This document shows positions 12,683 to 20,600 of a DNA stretch of 24,661 nucleotides, piece after piece. The translations under genes and the position numbers were made by a program. The number at the start of each line of letters is the position of its first letter. Within the stretch, counting starts at the first letter, position 1. This DNA comes from a virus, in IMG/VR virus record IMGVR_UViG_3300029286_000237, positions 1 to 24,661 of that record; one strand, 5' to 3'. The notes beneath the pieces were generated by a model that did no database searches, was not told where the DNA came from, and saw nothing but the letters and a program-made list of their open reading frames with translations.

Positions 12683-14814
12683 TATGCTCTTGTTCCAAGA
12701 ATAATACTGCCTGGTGTTACCAGTGGTATTGTTTGCAGTCTAGAGAGTGAAACACGCTTAGAACCTAGTTGAGGGCTATCGGCAATAGCAAATTTGTCTT
12801 CATTATATAAAGAAGCAATTACTGTCATTCGTCCGTCGTCTTCATTAATGGAAATCACACGGAATTTTCTTATGCCATCAGCATCCTCCTGTAACACCCA
12901 AGGAGCGCCTTGTACGGGCGCTTCAGACAGAACTGGATTAATACTGAGTACAGAAGTGGTCTCAGGGCTGTTAAGCACCGTACGGCTCTCTAGGGAGCCA
13001 TCAGGAAGCATTACAGTGAGTGTGTAGGATTTGCCGCTCAGCAGAGTGAATGGAGAATCAATGGTAATGGCAATTGTTGTTGCTGCAGTAATTCTTCCCC
13101 CATAGCGCTTCCCTCCTTTGGTTGGATCTGCAATACCAATGATCTCCCCTGGTAACAAAAAAAATCCTTCTGTGCCAGTTTTAAACGTAACAGTTTCCGT
13201 ATCTAATTGATTTGTTAATAAAATCCATCTTCCCACTCGTTGCGCTTGTCCCTGAGAAGTGGTACCAAAAGCCCTAACTTCTACTTCATGGTAGCCATAG
13301 CGATCCAGTCCCTCAGCATCTTCCACGTATTCAATCTTGCTTTTATAGGAATCATCCGGATCATTCCAACTCACCAAAGCAACTGTTTTTCTTGCTTTAC
13401 GTGCTGTGCCTTCATAAGCAAATGGTGGTGTTGTTACATTGCCATTATCATCTGTTTCTTGAACAACATTAGCAGGAGAGAATATTTTAGTAATTACTTT
13501 AGGGCGATCTTGAATAGCAACAACTGTTCCCTCGCTGAAATATAGCATCCCACGAAAAGCAGCAGCTAAACTATTTAAAACGCTATAAGCTTCTCCTCGG
13601 TCTGTAATGTAAGCATTAAAAGTAAAACGTGGTTCTCTACCGCCTTTGCCATCACTTACTAATTCATCACAATATTGAGCAATTGGATATAAACTATAAC
13701 GATCCACTTGATTTTCATCTATAAACTGTCCTGCTCCATATCTTGTATTAGTAAGTAAATCATAAAATATCCACACTGGATTATTACTCCATTCTGTTTT
13801 AAATGTACCATTCCAAATGCCTGTATATGATCGCGCAATAGGATCATAATTTTGAGGAATTTTAACTTTAATTCCCAGCATATCCGCTGCTACCGTTGGC
13901 ACTGCAGAAAAATTTTCAGCTCCAATCTTTAAGCCAAGCAATGCCGTGTTGGGGTAGCGAAATGATTGATTTATAATTCCTACAATCGCTTTAAAATATA
14001 AATCATTACTTTCAGTGGTGGTATTAGGATCTGCCATTGTTCTTTCGACGCTTACTATCCATGGACCACTGCCGGATAATGAATATTCGTATTCAAAATC
14101 TACTGGCCCTCTTGATTTACCACCAATTACTTTATTATCATTTACAATTACCGAGCCACCTTCTGCTTGAATTTGAATATTAAAACTTACAAATCCTCCC
14201 CTAACATCACCATTATCTTTATTAACATAAAATAATGCAGCAATTCCTATTCTCACTCTTATTCGATTAAACAAGCTACTGGTGGTAACCCTATACACAC
14301 GACCGGCTGCTCTTGTAAGTTTAATATTCACACCTTGTTCTGCTCTTACATCATCAAAACCAGGCATCGGATCTTGATTTTGTACTCCCACGCGATAATC
14401 AGCAACAATAGTATTTACACCACCATTGGCATTATCACGAGTCAATCCTGGTATTGAACTAGAAATAGCAGGAATTAAACTTCCTTTGCCTTGTGCCGTT
14501 GAAGGAGAACCTGTAAAAAATGCATTAATCGTAAAATTAGAACTGCCGTCTCTATTCCTTAATGGCACACCATCTAAAAAAATACGAGTGAGTGGATCTA
14601 CACCATCTTCAAAACCTTGTACTTCCCCTTCGGACAACACTGCAACAAAACTAGCTTCCGACCGGCTTCGTAAGGATTCAGGATCTTCTTCTGGCTTCCG
14701 CGCATTACCGCCGCCTTTACCTTTGCCGCCTCCGCCTCCGCCTCCGCCGCCTTTGCCGCCGCCCGCGCCGCTATAAATAATATCGTCTTCTAATTCCATG
14801 GTAGGTAAAGTCAT
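12682..14814 (-). CDS. Central tail-tip (hub) protein, lambda gpJ-like, 710 aa
   Basis: The gpJ family forms the central tip hub that binds the host receptor and controls DNA ejection. The N-terminal signature is clear: SEGEVQGF (61-68) and IFLDGVPLRNRDGSSNF (78-94), matching the SEG-PIEG and LDGTPL-like blocks of gpJ. An unusual glycine-lysine tract precedes it (residues 15-37: nine consecutive Gly bracketed by Lys), encoded by CCG/CCT-rich repeats around 14700-14765. At 710 aa it is shorter than lambda gpJ (1132 aa); the missing part would be the C-terminal FN3 and receptor-binding region. It follows gpI with a 1-nt overlap, in the usual I-J order. Confidence 0.88.
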   Translation of the reverse strand: MTLPTMELEDDIIYSGAGGGKGGGGGGGGGKGKGGGNARKPEEDPESLRSRSEASFVAVLSEGEVQGFEDGVDPLTRIFLDGVPLRNRDGSSNFTINAFFTGSPSTAQGKGSLIPAISSSIPGLTRDNANGGVNTIVADYRVGVQNQDPMPGFDDVRAEQGVNIKLTRAAGRVYRVTTSSLFNRIRVRIGIAALFYVNKDNGDVRGGFVSFNIQIQAEGGSVIVNDNKVIGGKSRGPVDFEYEYSLSGSGPWIVSVERTMADPNTTTESNDLYFKAIVGIINQSFRYPNTALLGLKIGAENFSAVPTVAADMLGIKVKIPQNYDPIARSYTGIWNGTFKTEWSNNPVWIFYDLLTNTRYGAGQFIDENQVDRYSLYPIAQYCDELVSDGKGGREPRFTFNAYITDRGEAYSVLNSLAAAFRGMLYFSEGTVVAIQDRPKVITKIFSPANVVQETDDNGNVTTPPFAYEGTARKARKTVALVSWNDPDDSYKSKIEYVEDAEGLDRYGYHEVEVRAFGTTSQGQAQRVGRWILLTNQLDTETVTFKTGTEGFFLLPGEIIGIADPTKGGKRYGGRITAATTIAITIDSPFTLLSGKSYTLTVMLPDGSLESRTVLNSPETTSVLSINPVLSEAPVQGAPWVLQEDADGIRKFRVISINEDDGRMTVIASLYNEDKFAIADSPQLGSKRVSLSRLQTIPLVTPGSIILGTRA

Positions 14815-15416
14815 TACGCAGCCACTTGTTGAGTGGAAAGTGATGAACTAATAATTAAAGGGCTTTGCGCAAGAAATCTACCATAAAGTAAAGGTATTGG
14901 TGACCCTTGTGAAGTTAATTCTGCAGCGCGATCAAACAAAAAACTATCTTTACGTTCTGCTTCTCCTTTTGGTGTTTCCACTGGTGGCGTAAGTAATGAT
15001 GCAATACCAGTTAAAACCATGCCCACACCAAAGCTAAACAATAAACTTCCAACACCAATTGGTGTCGCACCAAAAGTGCCAATTGCAGCAGCACCTATAA
15101 CGGGAACAAAAGCTAATGCAATTAATGCCACACCAACTAAAATTCGTCCTACAGTGCCACCACCACTAATGATTGGTGCAATTACAAGGCGCCTGCAGCC
15201 CATCAGCACATTGGCATAATCCATGCCATCTGGATCTTCATCTACAAGCCTGAAACCAATGCCATGTTCATGAGCATCCGCCATGTATTGCCTAAATCCA
15301 TCCAATTGATTGCACAATGCTGACATTACATCCTTAGGAGAATTTGCCATGAATTCATAGCTGCGACCAAATTTCCGCCCTAACTCCCCTAGCAGCTTCA
15401 CTTTAATTAATTGCAT
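14814..15416 (-). CDS. Tail assembly protein, lambda gpI-like, 200 aa
   Basis: The gpI family is needed for tail-tip assembly but is not usually found in the mature particle. The N-terminal 75 residues look like the ubiquitin-like fold of this family (MQLIKVKLLGELGRKFG, then FRLVDEDPDG). Residues 77-143 are a long Gly/Ala/Leu/Val-rich apolar stretch with two possible membrane-spanning helices. The C-terminal GSPIPLLYGR (171-180) is the characteristic family motif. Length matches lambda gpI (about 220 aa). The gene overlaps gpK by 10 nt and gpJ by 1 nt. Confidence 0.88.
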   Translation of the reverse strand: MQLIKVKLLGELGRKFGRSYEFMANSPKDVMSALCNQLDGFRQYMADAHEHGIGFRLVDEDPDGMDYANVLMGCRRLVIAPIISGGGTVGRILVGVALIALAFVPVIGAAAIGTFGATPIGVGSLLFSFGVGMVLTGIASLLTPPVETPKGEAERKDSFLFDRAAELTSQGSPIPLLYGRFLAQSPLIISSSLSTQQVAA

Positions 15417-16126
15417 AATAATTGCTTGTGCCTCAATATTCTATTTGTTACCTTAGCCCAATAGCCGCCATAAACATTCTGTTCTGAAATGCGCCCCATT
15501 AAATGATGATAAAAAATATTAGACGAAGGTGCAACTATAAAACCAGCATGATTAGGGAAACGAGATTGTAATTGCATTAATAACATATCTCCTTTTTTCA
15601 ATGGGCCATTGCAATCAATAAAGCCTTGCTGTTCTACATTTTTTTCAAACATACGCCATTCAGGATTTTCCCATTCGCCTTCTTCTCCACGATCAAAATC
15701 ATCCAGCACAATACCAAATTCCCTATTATAAAAATCTTTCATCAATGCATAACAATCATAAATGCCATATTGCCATGGTCTTCCTAAGTAAGGAGCATTT
15801 CCTGATGGATCAATTTCTGACCATTCATTGGTGCCTGTGCAATATAAAACCCATGGCAATTTACTATGTTTACATGCTTCAATATCATGAGCACTAAAAT
15901 TATTTAATTGATTTGGATGAGAATGAAATACTGCTTGAATATCTCCTTTGGTTGATGCTTTTGCATAGTCCTTTGCATCAATGGCAAAATATTCCAATGG
16001 TAAAGAATGCATATTGTCACAAGGTAAATATTCATTATTCACGATTAAACCACATGCTTCTTGAGGAAAACACTGCATAGCATGAATTTTCATGGTGGCA
16101 TACAATGCTGAAAATTGCTGGATCAT
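15407..16126 (-). CDS. Tail-tip peptidase, lambda gpK-like: JAMM plus NlpC/P60 domains, 239 aa
   Basis: The N-terminal half carries a complete JAB1/MPN (JAMM) zinc metalloprotease motif: E23 in PQEACGLIV, then H68-S-H70-P with S78 and D81 at the exact H-x-H-x7-S-x2-D spacing. The C-terminal half fits NlpC/P60: the nucleophile C125 in YGIYDCYALMKDFY, H193 in NHAGFIV, and a polar residue supplied by the HHLMGR region. The protein probably cuts peptidoglycan or processes a tail component during infection. It overlaps gpL by 4 nt (ATGA) and gpI by 10 nt, as in lambda. All catalytic residues appear intact. Confidence 0.92.
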   Translation of the reverse strand: MIQQFSALYATMKIHAMQCFPQEACGLIVNNEYLPCDNMHSLPLEYFAIDAKDYAKASTKGDIQAVFHSHPNQLNNFSAHDIEACKHSKLPWVLYCTGTNEWSEIDPSGNAPYLGRPWQYGIYDCYALMKDFYNREFGIVLDDFDRGEEGEWENPEWRMFEKNVEQQGFIDCNGPLKKGDMLLMQLQSRFPNHAGFIVAPSSNIFYHHLMGRISEQNVYGGYWAKVTNRILRHKQLLCN

Positions 16127-17268
16127 CGGACGAGGTTGGCGCCAGGGAATGCACCAAATGGCAGGGAATCATGCGGAAATCTTATTTGGCAGCTTCTTAA
16201 GCGTTTACCACATACATCCAAATTAAAGGCGGGATCGCCCGCTGGTAATGCAGCAATAGCATTATTTAATGAAATTATAGATGCATTATAAGTGGCGAGG
16301 GCAGTTGCTAGATCAGCATCAGCACTTGCTAAATTAGTAGTGGCCGTAGAACATGCCGCTGCATTCAACCCCCATTCTTCAATTTCATAATATACAGTAT
16401 TGCTACCATCATCAAAATCTCGTTGAACGCCTTGTCTATATACAAGCCCTAATGTAACAGCACTGCCTGCCCATATAGCTGTAAGTACACCATCATTGCC
16501 ATTGCTGCTCACATAGTAATCAGAGAAACCACTTCTGTCGTATTGGCTATCCAACAATGAATATGGAGCGCAAGCAATTACTTCTGCTTCTTTAGCCTTA
16601 TTTCTGACGGCAGACGCACTTAAGTATTCTCTATATCGTTGTTCTTTCACTGTATAAGCATTGAGTACAGCCACGGCTTCTGCACTGCTCCCTACTAAAC
16701 TTATCATTTCATCGTCTTTTGTGAATATTGGTGGACCAGTGTAGCTACATTCGCTGCTGCGATATTTCCATAAGCAATGATTCTGCGTAATAACACGACG
16801 GGGCAATTGCAACCCCTCCAAATCCATCACACTATTTAATTGCCAAGAAATTACTAATGCAGACTCTTCAACTTTACGTTCAATGTAAAAAATATCAACG
16901 GGGAATTCTTGTGTTGTATCAGCTAAAGGTTCACCATCTAAATATTTAGCAAATGTTCGTCGCCTTGTAATTTTAGCACCTACTAAATCATCATAATCAG
17001 CAATTGCCGTGCTAAATGTTCCTAAGATATTAGCAACAGTTAAAGATGGTTGTGCAATTTGCCCAGTGGTATTACGTTCGTATCCTGTTGATATAATTGG
17101 CAATGCATCATAAGTGTTACCTTTCCATTCAATAGCAGAAGAGTCAGGCTTTAATTGATTAGTGAAATAATAAATATCATTGGCATCTCCCGTAATGGGA
17201 GACAAGTCAATATCATACATTTCAACAATGGCATCATGCCATCCTTTTTGAATATCAGCTTCTAGCAT
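16123..17268 (-). CDS. Minor tail protein, lambda gpL-like, with a large insertion, 381 aa
   Basis: gpL forms a ring of the tail tip and in lambda binds an iron-sulfur cluster through four cysteines. The first pair is in CLWKYRSSECSYTGPP (C165, C174) and the second in VCGKRLRSC (C353, C360), followed by RFPHDSLPFGAFPG, the usual C-terminal pattern. The N-terminal part (EWKGNTYDALPIISTGYERN, DLEGLQLPRR) also fits. Lambda gpL is 232 aa; this one is 381 because about 175 residues separate the two cysteine pairs. The insert contains an Ala/Lys helix, an Ala/Thr/Leu-rich segment and extra cysteines C233 and C306. Confidence 0.88.
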   Translation of the reverse strand: MLEADIQKGWHDAIVEMYDIDLSPITGDANDIYYFTNQLKPDSSAIEWKGNTYDALPIISTGYERNTTGQIAQPSLTVANILGTFSTAIADYDDLVGAKITRRRTFAKYLDGEPLADTTQEFPVDIFYIERKVEESALVISWQLNSVMDLEGLQLPRRVITQNHCLWKYRSSECSYTGPPIFTKDDEMISLVGSSAEAVAVLNAYTVKEQRYREYLSASAVRNKAKEAEVIACAPYSLLDSQYDRSGFSDYYVSSNGNDGVLTAIWAGSAVTLGLVYRQGVQRDFDDGSNTVYYEIEEWGLNAAACSTATTNLASADADLATALATYNASIISLNNAIAALPAGDPAFNLDVCGKRLRSCQIRFPHDSLPFGAFPGANLVR

Positions 17269-17608
17269 CGTAAATCCTTTCTACAGAAAAAGAAAATTTG
17301 TTGCTATTTGGCCCCATACTAACCCATTGCCATTGGTTTGGTATAAGTCTGTATTTATATAAGCGATCATCCATAAAAAATTGCGAATAAAAGAAATCAC
17401 CTTGTAGTGCTGCTAATTGAGCATCTAATGCCATGGCAATTGAATCAGCAATTGGCACTGTATCAATTTGATACTTTCTGATTTCATTGTTGACACCATC
17501 AGGAGCTATTTGCATATAGCCATCACCAAATTTTGTTTCTTTAGTGCGAGTGCCTCTTACGACTGTAAGGCCATATTCGCAAGGTAAAGCTAATGTTGGT
17601 TGAGTCAT
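17255..17608 (-). CDS. Minor tail protein, lambda gpM-like, 117 aa
   Basis: The family motif is present as KFGDGYMQIAPDGVNNE (26-42), the F-G-D-G-Y-x-Q...DG-x-N pattern. The protein ends in a strand-rich half typical of this family (LYKYRLIPNQWQWVSMG, then FSFSVERIYD). gpM joins the distal end of the tape measure to the tip complex in lambda. Length fits lambda gpM (about 109 aa). The gene starts 2 nt after the tape measure stop and overlaps gpL by 14 nt, preserving the H-M-L-K-I-J order. Confidence 0.88.
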   Translation of the reverse strand: MTQPTLALPCEYGLTVVRGTRTKETKFGDGYMQIAPDGVNNEIRKYQIDTVPIADSIAMALDAQLAALQGDFFYSQFFMDDRLYKYRLIPNQWQWVSMGPNSNKFSFSVERIYDARS

Positions 17609-17610
17609 GA

Positions 17611-20600
17611 TTAACGCCTCCCCGCTAGAACACCGCCTGGTCTTAATTCAGCCACAATCACTTGTTTTACAGCTCCTTCAATTTTACGTCCTAAGTCTAC
17701 AGAATTAGAACCGTTTGCATTGCTTGAACTTTGACCATCGGAATTTACATTGACCACAATATTGCTAGTGATATTGCTAGCTAAGCCGTCAGACACGCCT
17801 CCGAGGTCAACAGGAACGCTTTTGCCGTCAGGCAATGGAATGATGGCTTCGTTGTATTTACCTTCGCCTACGAGCCCCAACGTTGGCCCTTGCACGATGC
17901 CACCAGCGGCAAATGCAGTGAAGCCTCCTTTCCATACAGCGCCATTAGCTGCGCCCATCACTCCCAATGGGTTATTAATATTTGCTGGTGCATTAAGATC
18001 CGATAATCCAGGTACGACTCCAGTTACGGCAGCCCCGGCTGCTGCTGCAGGGTTGACCATACTAAGTATGCTCTTGATTCCTTGAATCATTAATAGCTTT
18101 AAATAATCCGCAATCATTTTTGTCACCATGTCAGTGAAATAATCTCCAATGCTGCGGAAACTACTTGCCAATGCTTCCTGCATGGTCATGGAACCTGTGA
18201 CGACATTCTTAAAAGCTCCGGTTATTGACTCGCTAATGCTTGAAGCAATGTCATTGGATTTTTGCTTGATTTCTTCTAATCGTGCAATGTTTTTTTCTGC
18301 TGCTATTATTTGCGGAATTTCTTCTTCTCTGAAGCCTTCTTGCTTTAATTCCTCGCGTCTTGCTGCCTCGTCTGTGGGTGCTTTTGCTATTGCCAAGCGA
18401 TCCTTTAGTGAAGCCATAGCTGTCAAAAATGCACCATCTTTTGTTAATTTATTTTTTCTTTCCAGTAATGGATTTAGTTGATTTAAATTCTTTGTTAATT
18501 CTTCAATAGTATTATTGTGTATTGCATTTTGCTCTGTTGCTTTTTCTTGGGACATCCTTCCTTCTTTCACCAGCGCATTGTTTTCCTCTATTTTTTTACT
18601 AGCAACTCCAATGCCATCGTTAAATTTTTCTTGCTTTTCGTAGCGTTCCATTTCAAAATCTATCACATCCTTTGATACGCCTTGTTTAATTAAATTATTG
18701 CGTTTTTCTAATAAATTATTTTGCAATTGCTGCTCTTCTGGTGAAAATATAGAAGCAGCATAATTAGCAATTGCTACAGCAATGCGCTTGTAATATAATT
18801 CCTCCTCTTGCAATCCAAGTAATTTTTCTTTGCGCAATGCATTTTCTGCTGCCTGTTCCGCCAATATATCGCGTTTTTCACTGCCAGGCACTTTGCGAGG
18901 TGCTCCAGCTCCAGCAGTGCCACCGCCAGCCCCTCCTATTCCTAATATCGCCCTTACGCGAGCAGATCCAGCGTATTCTTTAGGTCCGATAGGCCCTGAA
19001 CCTCCATGCTGATACCCAGGAATATCCATAGCTAATCCTTTATGATGCAATGATCCAGGGCCGCTGTGGGGGCCTGTAACACCAGCGCCAAACCCTTGGA
19101 ATTCCGTGACTTTTATATCTGCTGCCGTTAGCTTTTTGTAAGCAGCAATAGCAAGTTCTCTAGTAGCAAATGCTATGTGATCATGATAATTTTTAACGGT
19201 TCCATGATCTGGCCGATAATCTGCCCGCGAAGGATCACCGGAAATATATTCAATTATTCCTGCTCCTGTTGCACCTCCTATAGCACCGCCTGTAGCGCCT
19301 CCCGCTGGTCTTGCTCCTCCAGCAACGCTTCCTTGCGCTAAAAGAACATCAGATCTTGCTTTGAACATTGCATTTGCTCTTTCTTGTTCAATTTGTGCTA
19401 ATTCGCGTTGAAAACGAATCGCATCTTTCTGGAAGCTATTAGCACGAGCTTCTCTTAAATCAAAACCCAGATTCATTAATTTTATTTGATGGTCAAACAG
19501 CATTTGCTGCCGATCAATATCAGCTTGAGTTTGAGCTTTTGCTAGCTGATCTTCAAGATTGTAGTAACTTTCAAGATTGGTCTTATCTTTGTCCGACCCT
19601 GATAAATCAATTTTTTCAAGCTTACCCTGCTCCTTCAATGATTCTTCATTTTGCCTTTCTTTGATATTTTTTGCCGTATCACGAGCAGTCCTGGTTGATT
19701 GTAATAATTTTCGGGCTAAAAGCTCTCTATTGAATGCTTTTTCTGATTCCTTTTCCGCTTGTGCTATCAATATGTCATTAGCCATTTTACTTCTTGCGTT
19801 TTCCTCGTTAGTGTCCCCGCTGACAATTTGAGCGGCAGCTTTCATCTTTGCAACCTTTTCACTTGCGACTTTTGATTCCTTGCTTGCTTTTGCTAAATTA
19901 GTATTAGCTTCCAGGTAAGCTTTGGTCGTCCCCTCAAGGTCCCCAGCCCCCGCCATTGCGTCCAATTCTCTATCTAATTCTTGAATTTCTTTTTTAGATT
20001 TAGCAGCCGCATCACCCACTCCAAGTAATTTTCCTATGAGGAAATCAAGGCCCATCAGTATTCCACCAAGAACAAGTCCAGTAATTGCAAGCTTCAACGC
20101 AATCACTCCAATGCGAGCAGCCCCTGTTGCTACTGGAATACCCATCAAGGCCCCTATAAATGTATAAATCCATTTCACAGCAGCTTGTATTCCCGTCACC
20201 TGTAAAAGCTTTAATGCTGCCGTGAGAGTGCCTATTGCTGCTGCGGCAAGCAATGCGCCCCTTCCTAACGGAGTGGAAGCAAAACTAATTGCAGCAGAAA
20301 TAGCTTGCACAATATATGGCACTAAAACAGCAAATCTGCCACCCAAATCAACTAAGGCAGCTCCTGCTTGTCTTAATGATGGCTCTAAATTCCGAATGGC
20401 TGTATAAAAAGATTGAGCCCTAGGAGACAAAGCATCAAAACCTTCCCCGGCTTTACTGAAATTGCCCGTAAGAGCTTTAACTGTTAATGAAACATCATTA
20501 ATCAAAGAATTAATTTCTGGCCCAAAAGCAGCAGCAAATTTATCTACAATAGGCCCAAAACTTTCATACATTAATTTTAAATTATTTTGAATTTTATTAA

